Numbered from the stretch's first letter, positions 16,227 through 25,073 are shown. The stretch is 64,000 bases of DNA from RUG714 sp964623515 (GCA_964623515.1 CAZURV010000005.1:26361-90360), one strand, 5' to 3'. Translations and numbers: made by a program. The notes: generated by a model not told the origin, from the letters alone.

Positions 16227-17591
16227 TTGGAAAAGATGACTTTAAAAGAGATAGCGAAAGCACTTGGCTGTGAATGCCAAAGCAACGCGGCTGTATCCGC
16301 TGTCTGCACCGATACAAGAAAAATAACGGAAAACTGTTTATTCGTTGCAATTGAGGGCGCGCGTTTTGATGCACACGATTTTGTTCAGCAGGCGGTTGAT
16401 TCGGGAGCCTGTGCCGTTGTGTGTCATAAACCGACACCGTGTACCGGAACTGTTCTTATGGTGGAGGATACGCGCAGAGCATATTTGGATATAGCCGGAT
16501 ATTATCGCGATAAATTTGATTTACCGCTTATCGGTCTAACGGGAAGCGTCGGTAAAACAACAACAAAGGATTTTACTGCGCTTGCACTCGGTGCGAAATA
16601 TAAAACGCTGAAAACCGAAGGCAATTTCAACAACGATATAGGAATGCCTGCAACGCTTTTAAGGCTGGATAAAACATATGAAGCGGCGGTTATAGAAATG
16701 GGAATGAATCATTTCGGTGAAATTCATAATCTTGTAACCAGAAGCAAGCCTACAATGGGCATAATAACAAATATAGGCGTTGCTCATATAGAAAATCTCG
16801 GATCAAGAGACGGTATTTTAAAAGCAAAGCTGGAAATCATTGACGGCCTCAAAGACGGCGCACCGTTAATTTTAAACGGCGATGATGATAAACTGTGTGC
16901 TGTAAAGCTGAAAGACAGAAAAATTTATTTTTTCTCTTTAAAAAACAAGAATGCGGATTTTTATGCATATAATTTAAATCAAAACAACGGAAAAACTTCG
17001 TTTTTGGTAAACTGGGAAGATAAAACGGTATCGCTTGAAATTCCGACAATCGGTATCCATAACGTATATAACGCTCTGGCAGCGTTTGCCGCCGGTGTGC
17101 TGAATGGCGTGAACGCGGATGCGGTAAAAAAAGCGTTTTCGGAATATGTGCCGACCGGTATGCGGCAGAAAACCGTTAACTGCGGAGGTTTCACTGTTAT
17201 TGAGGACTGCTATAACGCTTCTCCCGATTCCATGCACGCCGCAATCAATACTTTGGCGGATATGAAAGCGTCAAAAAGAATTGCGGTTCTTGCGGATATG
17301 CTGGAGCTTGGTTCCGTCAGTCAAACCGCCCATCGTGAAATCGGTGCTTTGTGCGCCGAAAAAGGCATTGATTGTCTGCTGGCTTACGGTACGGAAGCTG
17401 AAAATTATGTATCCGGAGCAGTAAACGGCGGTATGAAGGAAGCAAAGATTTTTTATAGTCAAGATGATTTGCTTAACGCTTTGATAAATGAAACGGAACA
17501 AAACAGCGTGATTCTTTTTAAGGGAAGCCGTGGTATGCATCTTGAGGAAACAATACAAGCGCTGTACGAGAGGAATGATAAAAATGAGTAG
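16227..17591 (+). CDS. murF: UDP-MurNAc-tripeptide--D-Ala-D-Ala ligase
   Basis: 454 residues from TTG 16227, 10 bases after GGGAG; an ATG at 16236 lacks a spaced ribosome binding site. P-loop GLTGSVGKTTTKDF; Mur ligase features TEGNFNNDIGMPATLL, EMGMNHFGEI and EDCYNASPDSM are present. It adds the D-Ala-D-Ala dipeptide to complete the pentapeptide. It begins one base after murE and overlaps mraY by eight bases. MurD, which supplies an earlier substrate in the same chain, is not encoded nearby. Confidence 0.97.
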   Translation: MEKMTLKEIAKALGCECQSNAAVSAVCTDTRKITENCLFVAIEGARFDAHDFVQQAVDSGACAVVCHKPTPCTGTVLMVEDTRRAYLDIAGYYRDKFDLPLIGLTGSVGKTTTKDFTALALGAKYKTLKTEGNFNNDIGMPATLLRLDKTYEAAVIEMGMNHFGEIHNLVTRSKPTMGIITNIGVAHIENLGSRDGILKAKLEIIDGLKDGAPLILNGDDDKLCAVKLKDRKIYFFSLKNKNADFYAYNLNQNNGKTSFLVNWEDKTVSLEIPTIGIHNVYNALAAFAAGVLNGVNADAVKKAFSEYVPTGMRQKTVNCGGFTVIEDCYNASPDSMHAAINTLADMKASKRIAVLADMLELGSVSQTAHREIGALCAEKGIDCLLAYGTEAENYVSGAVNGGMKEAKIFYSQDDLLNALINETEQNSVILFKGSRGMHLEETIQALYERNDKNE

Positions 17592-18663
17592 AGGTTTGTC
17601 TATAGTTATGGCAGCCGTTATAGGATTTGCGGTATCGTTTCTTGCAGGATTTATCGTAATTCCGTGGCTGAGAAAACTAAAATACGGGCAGACTATTCTT
17701 GAGATAGGTCCGTCATGGCATAAAAGTAAGCAGGGAACTCCGACGATGGGTGGACTGCTGTTTATCATAGGAACAATCGTCGCTTCCATTATAACTGTGA
17801 TCACACTTTATCTAACAAAAGGGCAGCTTGAAAGCGAACTTTTCAGTTCGGAAAGCGGGGATACGGTCCTTTTTTGGAGTACGCTTGCTCTCGCAATCGG
17901 TCAGGGTATCGTCGGATTTACCGATGATTACATATCGGTTGTGAAAAAAAGAAATATGGGGCTGACTGCCAAACAGAAAACTTTAGGGCAGATAATCGTA
18001 GGGCTTGCTTATCTGTTAACACTTTATTTAAGCCATAATACATGGATTTATATTCCGTTCGGTGAAAAAGTGGATTTAAACACAAGTGCATTCGGTATGC
18101 TCGTTTTCTGGTTCGTGGGAATTTTCCTGATTTACGGATTTTCAAACGCCGTGAATTTAACGGACGGTATAGACGGCCTGTGCGGCAGCGTTACAACTGT
18201 TGTTTCGGTCGCATTTATTGTGATTGCATGTCTTATGAAATTTACCGGTATGAGTATCATAGGGGCTTCTGTCGCGGGAAGCTGCGCGGGTTATCTGATA
18301 TGGAATCATTATCCTGCCAAAGTATTTATGGGAGATACCGGCTCACTTTTTCTCGGCGGTGCGGTAACAGGTATGGCTTTCGCGCTTCACTGTCCGTATA
18401 TCCTTTTGATTATAGGCATTGTTTATGTCTGCGAAACAGGCTCCGTAATGCTTCAGGTATCCTATTACAAACTTACAAAAAAAATATTTAAAGATAAAGA
18501 TGAAAACGGCAAAATCGTAGGCAGAAGAATCTTTAAAATGACGCCGATTCATCATCATTTTGAGATGAGCGGCTGGAAAGAAAACAAGATAGTTTCAGTA
18601 TTTTCATTTGTTGCGCTTATCGGTTCGGCGCTTGGCGTACTCATTATGTATTATTCAATTTAA
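17584..18663 (+). CDS. mraY: Phospho-MurNAc-pentapeptide transferase MraY
   Basis: 359 residues from ATG 17584; its first eight bases overlap murF. It is a polytopic membrane enzyme with about ten segments that transfers phospho-MurNAc-pentapeptide to undecaprenyl phosphate to make lipid I. The conserved cytoplasmic loops are intact: GTPTMGGLLF, the DD motif in GFTDDYISVVKKRNMGL, NLTDGIDGL, FMGDTGSLFLGG and the HHH motif in TPIHHHFEMSGW. In most Firmicutes murD follows; here ftsW follows directly after 23 bases. Confidence 0.97.
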   Translation: MSRGLSIVMAAVIGFAVSFLAGFIVIPWLRKLKYGQTILEIGPSWHKSKQGTPTMGGLLFIIGTIVASIITVITLYLTKGQLESELFSSESGDTVLFWSTLALAIGQGIVGFTDDYISVVKKRNMGLTAKQKTLGQIIVGLAYLLTLYLSHNTWIYIPFGEKVDLNTSAFGMLVFWFVGIFLIYGFSNAVNLTDGIDGLCGSVTTVVSVAFIVIACLMKFTGMSIIGASVAGSCAGYLIWNHYPAKVFMGDTGSLFLGGAVTGMAFALHCPYILLIIGIVYVCETGSVMLQVSYYKLTKKIFKDKDENGKIVGRRIFKMTPIHHHFEMSGWKENKIVSVFSFVALIGSALGVLIMYYSI

Positions 18664-18686
18664 ACTGATTAAAAAGGCTGGCTGTT

Positions 18687-19895
18687 ATGGATAATTCCTA
18701 TTCACCCGAACAAAATAGAAGCGAAAAAAACGGCAGGCGCCAAAAACCTGATTCCGGCGGAATTTTCTATCGTGTGTTTAACGGAAACATTGATATTCCG
18801 TTTTTTATGCTCGTTATGATTATTCTTACTATCGGACTGGTTATGATGTTTTCCGCGTCATATGTTTCCGGATTATATAATGAGGGAAGCAGTTATTATT
18901 ATATAAGCAGGCAGCTTGTTTTTGCCGTTGCGGGTGTTGCCGCGATGATTATAATATCCCGTGTAAACTATAAATTTATCCGCAAATGTACGTTTCCTCT
19001 GCTTGTCATAACCATGATTCTTTTGGTTGTCGTCAGGCTTATGCCTCCTGTTGACGGTGTTTACAGATGGATAAGGCTTGGTTTGTTTACCATTCAGCCA
19101 TCCGAAATAGCAAAATTTACACTTGTTATCGTTTTGGCGCATTTCATTTCCCTGCACCCAGAAAAAATGAACGATGCGAAATATACGTTTTTCCTTTTGG
19201 CAATTGTAGGCGTGTTCACGGCAATGATTATGATTGAAAAGCATCTTTCGGCAACGATTTTGATGTTCTGTATAGGTATGAGTGTATTGTGGGCAGGCGG
19301 ACTGTGGAATAAGCATAAATATGCACTCCCGATTATTATTGTTCTCGGGGTGGCTGTTGTGGCGCTGCTGATAGGGCTGATTTATTGGAAACCCGAAATA
19401 AATTCTCATGCGGCAATTCGGATTCAATCGTGGCTGGATAAGGACTTTGAACCGCTGGGTGCGCGCTGGCAGACCAATCAGTCTCTTTATGCTATCGGAT
19501 CCGGAGGACTGCTGGGATCGGGGCTCGGTCAGTCAATGCAGAAATATCTCTATGTGTCCGAACCGCAGAATGATTTTATCTTTGCTATCGTATGCGAGGA
19601 ACTCGGTTTTGTGGGTGCTGTGATTATCATTGTGCTGTTTGCACTGCTGATTTACCGTGGTATCCTGATTTCAATGAAGTGTAAGAATATGTATGGTTCA
19701 CTGGTTGTGATGGGAATCGTTTTTCAGATAGGAATACAGGTACTTCTTAATATTGCGGTTGTAACCGATACGATTCCGAACACCGGTATTTCCTTGCCGT
19801 TTTTCAGTTACGGCGGAACATCTCTTATGATGCTGCTGGGCGAGATGGGTATTATACTCTCAATTTCCAGAACGGCAAATATAGAGAAATTATAA
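18687..19895 (+). CDS. ftsW: SEDS-family peptidoglycan glycosyltransferase FtsW
   Basis: 402 residues with a 35-residue polar tail, then about ten membrane segments. SEDS hallmarks are VYRWIRLGLFTIQPSEIAKF, the large extracellular loop containing QPS and ARWQTNQSLYAIGSGGLLGSGLG, PQNDFIFAIVCEELG, and GISLPFFSYGGTSL. It polymerises lipid II at the septum with the class B PBP encoded at 12534. It may also cover the SpoVE role in sporulation, because no second SEDS gene is present in the cluster. Confidence 0.95.
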   Translation: MDNSYSPEQNRSEKNGRRQKPDSGGIFYRVFNGNIDIPFFMLVMIILTIGLVMMFSASYVSGLYNEGSSYYYISRQLVFAVAGVAAMIIISRVNYKFIRKCTFPLLVITMILLVVVRLMPPVDGVYRWIRLGLFTIQPSEIAKFTLVIVLAHFISLHPEKMNDAKYTFFLLAIVGVFTAMIMIEKHLSATILMFCIGMSVLWAGGLWNKHKYALPIIIVLGVAVVALLIGLIYWKPEINSHAAIRIQSWLDKDFEPLGARWQTNQSLYAIGSGGLLGSGLGQSMQKYLYVSEPQNDFIFAIVCEELGFVGAVIIIVLFALLIYRGILISMKCKNMYGSLVVMGIVFQIGIQVLLNIAVVTDTIPNTGISLPFFSYGGTSLMMLLGEMGIILSISRTANIEKL

Positions 19896-19986
19896 CTGTA
19901 TGCAGACATTTTGGGCTTAACAGTATGCTCGGAACGTCTGTTCGGAAAACTTTTGACCCAAGATTTATACAAAGGGAGAAGAAAGT

Positions 19987-21108
19987 ATGAAAATATTGAT
20001 TGCCGCCGGAGGCACTGCCGGGCATATTAATCCGGCTCTTGCCGTTGCTGGGTATATAAGGGAAAACTATCCGCAAACGCAGATTCTTTTTGTGGGAACT
20101 GCAAACAAAATGGAGGCACGGCTTGTACCAAATGCGGGATTTGATTTTAAAACCGTTGATATAACAGGGTTTAAGCGCAGTTTCAGCCTGGCGGGTATAA
20201 AACACAATCTGAAAACCGTATACTTAACCTTGAAATCTTCTGCTGAGGCAAAAAAGATTATCACAGATTTTTCGCCGGACGTTGCAGTGGGATTCGGAGG
20301 TTATGTAAGCGGACCGATAATACGTATGGCTGCTAAACTCGGAATTCCCACTGCAATTCATGAGCAGAATGCGTATCCGGGGATAACCAACAAAACGCTT
20401 GCCAAAGAGGTAGACGTTGTTATGCTGACGGTTGCAGATGCGCAGAAATATATGAAAATCAAGAATAAATGTGTTGTTACGGGACTGCCCGTAAGGGGAG
20501 AAATCCTCCGGGCAGACCGTAGTAAGGCGCGCAGGGAACTCGGGCTTGACAGTCGCCCGCTTATCCTTTCCACAGGCGGAAGTCTCGGCGCGGATGCCGT
20601 CAATGAAGCTGTGGAGGGACTGATTGTCGCACATCATAAGGAAGCGCCTTATTATCATATTCATGCCGTTGGTCAATACGGGCAGTTTGTGTATGATAAA
20701 CTCAAAGAAGACGGCGTTGACTTGGAGACTGAAAAAAATATTATGGTGCGTGATTATATAGATGATATGGATCGTTGCCTTGCAGCGGCCGATCTTGTTA
20801 TCGGGCGTGCGGGAGCAAGTTCCCTGAGTGAAATTCAGGCGGTAGGTAGAGCTTCAATACTGATTCCCAGCCCGTATGTTGCCGAGAATCATCAGTATCA
20901 TAATGCAATGGCTCTGGTTAAAAGGAATGCCGCGGCAATCATCGAACAGAAAGATTTAACCGCGCAGAAGCTTACAGAACTTGTAGACAAACTGCTTTCG
21001 GACAGAGAGAATCTTGAAGAGATAGGCAGTAACGCCAAAAAAATGGCGGTATTAAATGCCGGTGAAAAAATTGCTTCTATTATAACCGGTCTGGCAGGCA
21101 AAAAATAA
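19987..21108 (+). CDS. murG: UDP-GlcNAc:lipid I N-acetylglucosaminyltransferase MurG
   Basis: 373 residues. GT-B fold with the N-terminal G-rich loop GGTAGHINPALAVA (8-21), the second loop VGFGGYVSGP, the acceptor-binding HEQNAYPG, and the donor site GGSLGADAVNE and GRAGASSLSEIQAVGRASILIP. It converts lipid I to lipid II on the inner membrane face. A GGGAG site precedes the ATG. The 230-base gap to ftsQ is largely occupied by a diverged repeat copy. Confidence 0.97.
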   Translation: MKILIAAGGTAGHINPALAVAGYIRENYPQTQILFVGTANKMEARLVPNAGFDFKTVDITGFKRSFSLAGIKHNLKTVYLTLKSSAEAKKIITDFSPDVAVGFGGYVSGPIIRMAAKLGIPTAIHEQNAYPGITNKTLAKEVDVVMLTVADAQKYMKIKNKCVVTGLPVRGEILRADRSKARRELGLDSRPLILSTGGSLGADAVNEAVEGLIVAHHKEAPYYHIHAVGQYGQFVYDKLKEDGVDLETEKNIMVRDYIDDMDRCLAAADLVIGRAGASSLSEIQAVGRASILIPSPYVAENHQYHNAMALVKRNAAAIIEQKDLTAQKLTELVDKLLSDRENLEEIGSNAKKMAVLNAGEKIASIITGLAGKK

Positions 21109-21124
21109 TTTGTTCAGGAAAAAA

Positions 21125-21330
21125 TATAACCTAAGTGTAGATGTCCTTTAACTTTAAAGCGTCGGATGTCGTTTCAAAAATTTAGCGGGAGTTTTAACTG
21201 AAGCAAAGATGCTCTTTGCGCGTTAAATAATGTGCCAAACCTTCTTATTGAATCTTCCGAGGAAGCCGTAAAGGGCACGATCCCTATACAGAATGCCATC
21301 TGCTGCAAGTTTTGTTCCGATTTAAAACTT
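21125..21330 (+). repeat. Interspersed structured repeat, copy C (strongly diverged), inside the dcw cluster
   Basis: Begins TATAACCTAAGTGTAGATGTCC and keeps the order of family blocks: a decayed stem 1, GTTTCAAAAATTTAGCGGGAG (stem 2 region), CAAAGATGCTCTTTG, and ends TTCCGATTTAAAAC. About 100 bases in the middle are hardly alignable. It fills the murG-ftsQ gap. Confidence 0.6.
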
Positions 21331-21341
21331 AGAGGAATTAT

Positions 21342-22358
21342 ATGGCAGAAAAGAAAAGAAAAATTAAAAGATGGAAAAGCAGGCGCAAGGTTTCACAGCG
21401 TGCAAAGCCTGAAAGCACCGCCGCGTTTTACTATAACAAAACGCAGAGCGAAACAAATACAAACTTGTCTTCTGCATCGGATTTAAACAGAAAATACGAA
21501 GCGTATAGGCAGAATTATCATTCTGCCTACAGTGAATCCGTTGCACAGAGGAGAACGGACGGCGCTTCTGTTGTTAAAAATCAGGAAGCTCGGGACAGAA
21601 CAAGAGCAAGGCATCTGAAGAAAAAACGTAAAAATACAGCGCTTATGCTCTTCCTTTTGATTACTTTGAGTGTAATAGCGGCGGCAGTGTGCATATTCAT
21701 ATTTTTTAAAATTGATAAAATAGAAGTGAACGGCGCGGAAAAATATAATAAGGATTCGGTTATTATTGCTTCCGAAATCGAGCTGGGTGACAGCTTATTT
21801 ATGTTCAGCGAATCAAAAGTTTCGGAAAGAATAGTAAAAGAACTTCCTTATATCGGAGAGGTTCAATTTGAACATAGGTTGCCCGGAACTCTTGTGATTA
21901 GCGTGACGGAAATAAAAGCAAAACTTGCTTTTTCCGAAAATGGTGAATATATTCTCGCAGACAGTACCGGCAGAATCATAGATAAAACCAAAAAAAAGCC
22001 TGATTCTGCAGCGCTAGTAAGAGGCGCGGAGCTCAGTAAAAAGAGTATGGGGGAGAAGCTTGAATATAAAAATAAAGCGAGCGGTGAACTTGTTGAACAG
22101 ATTTTGCAGGCTTTATCTGATAACAAAATTGAAAAAATAACCGAAATAGACGTACGCAATAAAATCAGTTGCCGTGCGATTTACGATGGAAGAATCGTAT
22201 TGGAGTTCGGTCAAATTACCGATTTAAATTATAAAGTTCAGATTGCCGTACAGTCTATTGAAAATCTTAATCTTACTGAACCGCAGGCAAAGGGAACGCT
22301 GAATCTTAAACAAGCTCCGCAAACAAAAGAAGCATATTTTCGGTCGGAACAGGGTTGA
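21342..22358 (+). CDS. ftsQ: FtsQ/DivIB-type division protein
   Basis: 338 residues. A long, basic, low-complexity cytoplasmic tail (1-98) is followed by one membrane segment (about 100-122), then a POTRA domain starting at IDKIEVNGAEKYNKDSV and a beta domain with the typical PGTLVISVTEIKAKLAF block. The protein recruits FtsL/FtsB-DivIC and holds the divisome core before activation. RBS GAGGAATT precedes the ATG. Position between murG and ftsZ and topology fix the call; overall similarity in this family is low. Confidence 0.9.
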   Translation: MAEKKRKIKRWKSRRKVSQRAKPESTAAFYYNKTQSETNTNLSSASDLNRKYEAYRQNYHSAYSESVAQRRTDGASVVKNQEARDRTRARHLKKKRKNTALMLFLLITLSVIAAAVCIFIFFKIDKIEVNGAEKYNKDSVIIASEIELGDSLFMFSESKVSERIVKELPYIGEVQFEHRLPGTLVISVTEIKAKLAFSENGEYILADSTGRIIDKTKKKPDSAALVRGAELSKKSMGEKLEYKNKASGELVEQILQALSDNKIEKITEIDVRNKISCRAIYDGRIVLEFGQITDLNYKVQIAVQSIENLNLTEPQAKGTLNLKQAPQTKEAYFRSEQG

Positions 22359-22385
22359 ATATTTAAATCTGTTTACAAAAAACTG

Positions 22386-22414
22386 TTGAATAAAATAATA
22401 ACTTGTGATATATT
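22386..22414 (+). promoter_or_regulatory. Promoter of ftsZ
   Basis: TTGAAT (22386-22391), 17-base spacer, TATATT (22409-22414) in the ftsQ-ftsZ gap. It would allow ftsZ expression independent of PmraZ. Confidence 0.65.
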
Positions 22415-22470
22415 AAACTTAACCATATTATTTTAATTATATATAAAAAGTGTAATTGGAGGAAATTAAA

Positions 22471-23607
22471 ATGGGATTTGAACTTGATAATGACGCTGTT
22501 GCAGGCGAGCAGATTCGTGTAATCGGTGTCGGCGGAGGCGGCGGAAATGCTGTTAACCGCATGATTAAAAGCAACCTTGCAGGCGTTGAATTTATAGCTA
22601 TAAATACTGACCGTACTGCACTTGCGCGTTCACAGGCAACGCATAAGTTCCAAATCGGTGATAAAGTTTCCAGAGGAAACGGAGCGGGTGCAAAACCCGA
22701 AATCGGTGAAAGGGCAGCCGAAGAAAGCCGCACACAGATTGAAGAGTCCCTGAAAGGCACCGATATGCTTTTCATTACGGCCGGTATGGGCGGCGGAACG
22801 GGAACAGGCGCTGCTCCGGTTGTTGCACAGATTGCCAAGGATTTGGGAATACTCACCGTAGGTATCGTTACAAAACCTTTTGGTTTTGAAGGAAAACGCA
22901 GAATGGAGCAGGCTCTTGTAGGCATTGAGAATCTTAAAAAGAGCGTGGATTGCATTATGGTAATTCCAAATGACAGGCTCAAAGAGGTTTCGGAAGAGAA
23001 AATCACCCTGCTTAATGCATTCGATATTGCCGACGATGTTCTTCGTCAGGGTGTTCAGTCCATTTCCGATTTAATTAAAGTTCCCGGTCTTGTTAACCTC
23101 GACTTTGCGGATGTAACCGCAGTTATGAGAGGTGCAGGATACGCGCATATGGGCGTAGGGCGCGCGCAGGGTAAGGACAAGGCTGAAACAGCCGCCAAGG
23201 CAGCAGTTACCAGCCCCCTGCTTGAAACTACAATTGACGGGGCAACAGGCGTTATCATAAATATCACGGCTTCTCCCGATATTAGCCTTGATGAGGTGGA
23301 CAGTGCATCGCAGATGATTTCAAACGCCGCGCATCCGGACGCAAATATTATCTGGGGCGCAACGCTTGATGAAAATCTTCAGGATGAGATTATTATAACA
23401 GTTATTGCAACAGGATTCGGATTCGATGAAAACGGTGATTTCAAAGAGCCACAGAAGCCGTTAGCTGAAAAGCAAAAAGATGATACCGGTTTTGGATTCG
23501 GCGGAGCAGATGACATATTTGCTTCAAATTCTAAAACGTCTAAGAAAAAAGATTCATCATCAAGCGGAGAATTTTTGGATATGATGGATCTTTGGGGTTC
23601 TAAATAA
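22471..23607 (+). CDS. ftsZ: Cell division GTPase FtsZ
   Basis: 378 residues from ATG 22471, with TTGGAGG eight bases upstream. It has the tubulin signature GGGTGTG (107-113), the N-terminal nucleotide loop GVGGGGGNAVNRM and the T7 synergy loop (NLDFADV). It polymerises into the Z ring that recruits all division proteins encoded upstream. After the folded part (to about 320) comes a short Ser/Lys/Asp linker. The C-terminal peptide is EFLDMMDLWGSK, unlike the usual DIPxFLR-type tail that binds FtsA, ZipA or SepF. Confidence 0.98.
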   Translation: MGFELDNDAVAGEQIRVIGVGGGGGNAVNRMIKSNLAGVEFIAINTDRTALARSQATHKFQIGDKVSRGNGAGAKPEIGERAAEESRTQIEESLKGTDMLFITAGMGGGTGTGAAPVVAQIAKDLGILTVGIVTKPFGFEGKRRMEQALVGIENLKKSVDCIMVIPNDRLKEVSEEKITLLNAFDIADDVLRQGVQSISDLIKVPGLVNLDFADVTAVMRGAGYAHMGVGRAQGKDKAETAAKAAVTSPLLETTIDGATGVIINITASPDISLDEVDSASQMISNAAHPDANIIWGATLDENLQDEIIITVIATGFGFDENGDFKEPQKPLAEKQKDDTGFGFGGADDIFASNSKTSKKKDSSSSGEFLDMMDLWGSK

Positions 23608-23964
23608 TTCGTTCTTTTAGTCTGATTACACCTTATATAATATGCTGTGTTTGTCTGCATCACTGCGCTGTATCGCAGTGATGTTTTTTATGTCAAAATC
23701 TGCGTGTCCGAATAGAATAATAGTGAGCCGGTGAAAGATAATTCCTTGTTTTCAGTTTGGTTTAAAATATCCGGGGGGAGAGCCTGATAACGATGGAATT
23801 TCTCTTCTGAAATCTTGCTGATTCTATCCGGCTTAAACCTTGCCAATGTGCAAAAATGCGCGTTGCGAATAACTTTTATGAACGGCAAGCCTTTCTGAGA
23901 ATCGGAGATTTTCATATTTCTTATTACATAATTTTGCTTGCCGATAATCTTGAGGAGGATAAAT
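23608..23964. other. ftsZ-cotJA intergenic region
   Basis: 357 bases. It holds the ftsZ terminator and then about 275 bases without a supported gene. A reverse-strand 99-codon frame (23688-23987) has no ribosome binding site or clear family. No convincing sigma-E/K promoter for cotJA could be assigned by eye. Confidence 0.5.
23658..23689 (+). terminator. Terminator of the dcw cluster
   Basis: CATCACTGCG - CTGTAT - CGCAGTGATG perfect ten-base-pair stem followed by six Ts. Confidence 0.92.
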
Positions 23965-24162
23965 TTGGATACGTACAGAATTCTCAATGAAGATTATTCT
24001 TCGGCAGGCATTCTTTCCAAGTTTCCCGAAGAAACAACGGTAACGATGGCTTATGTGCCGTTTCAGCAGGACAGACGCACCTATTCTCTTGAGGAAGCGC
24101 TTGAGAATGGGACTGTATTTCCAACGCTGAATAAGCCGTTTTTGGGAGGCTGCCATGGATAA
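23965..24162 (+). CDS. cotJA: Spore coat-associated protein CotJA
   Basis: 65 residues from TTG 23965, six bases after GAGGAGG. The core (TVTMAYVPFQ, RTYSLEEALENGTVFPTLNKPF) matches the CotJA family. In Bacillus, CotJA, CotJB and the manganese-catalase CotJC are assembled into the spore coat under sigma-E control. It overlaps cotJB by eight bases. Its presence says that this lineage encodes at least part of the sporulation programme. Confidence 0.9.
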   Translation: MDTYRILNEDYSSAGILSKFPEETTVTMAYVPFQQDRRTYSLEEALENGTVFPTLNKPFLGGCHG

Positions 24163-24391
24163 AAATGCAATGCTTAGAAGAATACAGGCTTTAGGCTTTA
24201 CTCTGTGGGAGTTTCATTTATATCTCGATACGCATTATAACGATAAAGAGATTGAGAAAAAAGCCGAAGATATTCAGAAAAAACTTGATTTATATATTGC
24301 AGAGTATGAAGAAAAATACGGACCTCTTACATATAATTTTGATAAAGGAAACGGAAATGCATGGCTGAAAGATCCGTGGCCGTGGGACTGA
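24155..24391 (+). CDS. cotJB: Spore coat protein CotJB
   Basis: 78 residues. The family features are the N-terminal helix (MLRRIQALGFTLWEFHLYLDTHYND), a central helical region ending in YEEKYGPLTYNFD, and the C-terminal WLKDPWPWD. It starts inside cotJA. cotJC, normally third in the operon, is not downstream; a reverse-strand terminator and a lipoprotein gene follow instead. Confidence 0.9.
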   Translation: MDKNAMLRRIQALGFTLWEFHLYLDTHYNDKEIEKKAEDIQKKLDLYIAEYEEKYGPLTYNFDKGNGNAWLKDPWPWD

Positions 24392-24462
24392 TTCGCTTTC
24401 ACTCGGAGGATAGGAAAGGCAGGCTTGTATAATCGGTCTTGTTATGCGTAGGTACTTGCTTA

Positions 24463-24492
24463 TTAAAAAATGTCCCGCACACAGCAGGACAT
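24463..24492 (-). terminator. Terminator of the lipoprotein gene (reverse strand)
   Basis: On the reverse strand ATGTCCTGC-TGTGT-GCGGGACAT (one G-U pair) is followed by six Ts. Confidence 0.8.
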
Positions 24493-24509
24493 CTGAATGA
24501 AATCGGTGC

Positions 24510-25010
24510 TTACCATATTTGCCTTGCATTTTCAACAGATAAGGACCGATATTTATATAATTTTGTAACAGACGATGTATTCTCTCCTCCGTCTTCATAG
24601 TTTAAACATTTATTGTATTTGTCATATAAATAGTATGCGGCTTTATAGGTGCTTTCATTTATAACTTTCAGTTTTCCGTTTTCCTCGGAATATGTTCCGA
24701 AAAATGTTGCTGACGGTTCATCGGAATATCCGTTTAGAGCGTCTTTTGAAAAGACTGTGTAATTTACAGAGCCGCCCGGATTGAATTTCATCACCGTTAC
24801 GCTGTTTGTATTTTTCTGATACCAGTAAACGGACGTTAAAACGCTTTTATCTTCTGAAGATAAAACAGTGTCAGATTCGGTTTGGGCGACAGCACTTGTC
24901 GGAACAACCGTGTCCGGACTTTTTACAGATGTGTTTTCTTTGCCAGCGGAACATCCGGCTGCCGCAGTTACAAGCAAACCGCACAGTATGAAAAGTGCAA
25001 TTTTTTTCAT
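24510..25010 (-). CDS. Small secreted lipoprotein of unknown function
   Basis: 166 residues from the ATG at 25010, chosen because AAGG lies eight bases upstream; ATGs at 25016 and 25025 are also in frame. The lipoprotein signal peptide MKKIALFILCGLLVTAAAGC puts the lipidated cysteine at 20. A Ser/Thr-rich linker follows, then a domain of about 110 residues rich in Tyr and Asn (VYWYQKNTNSVTVMKF, FFGTYSEENGKLKV). The pattern resembles small lipocalin-like or copper-resistance-type beta domains but no family is recognised with confidence. It lies 63 bases after the TetR gene and probably shares its transcript. Confidence 0.75.
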   Translation of the reverse strand: MKKIALFILCGLLVTAAAGCSAGKENTSVKSPDTVVPTSAVAQTESDTVLSSEDKSVLTSVYWYQKNTNSVTVMKFNPGGSVNYTVFSKDALNGYSDEPSATFFGTYSEENGKLKVINESTYKAAYYLYDKYNKCLNYEDGGENTSSVTKLYKYRSLSVENARQIW

Positions 25011-25073
25011 TTTCATTTCCTTCATAATCCAACTTCATTTTTGGCGACAGTCCGGCAGGGCTGCCGCCGTTCC

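Noticed and set aside
21232..21486. 84-codon forward ORF overlapping the ftsQ start
   Set aside because: The second half is an out-of-frame reading of ftsQ, and the first half lies in the diverged repeat copy C.
22437..23006. 189-codon reverse ORF over ftsZ
   Set aside because: Antisense shadow of the GC-rich codon pattern of ftsZ; low-complexity Pro/Ser-rich translation.
23908..23936. Sigma-E/sigma-K promoter upstream of cotJA
   Set aside because: TCATATTT and CATAATTT boxes are present but only eight bases apart, not the 13-15 needed.
23688..23987. 99-codon reverse ORF between ftsZ and cotJA
   Set aside because: No ribosome binding site, overlaps the cotJA start, and only a vague resemblance to the end of a 2'-5' RNA ligase-type protein. 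It could be a remnant but is not supportable.
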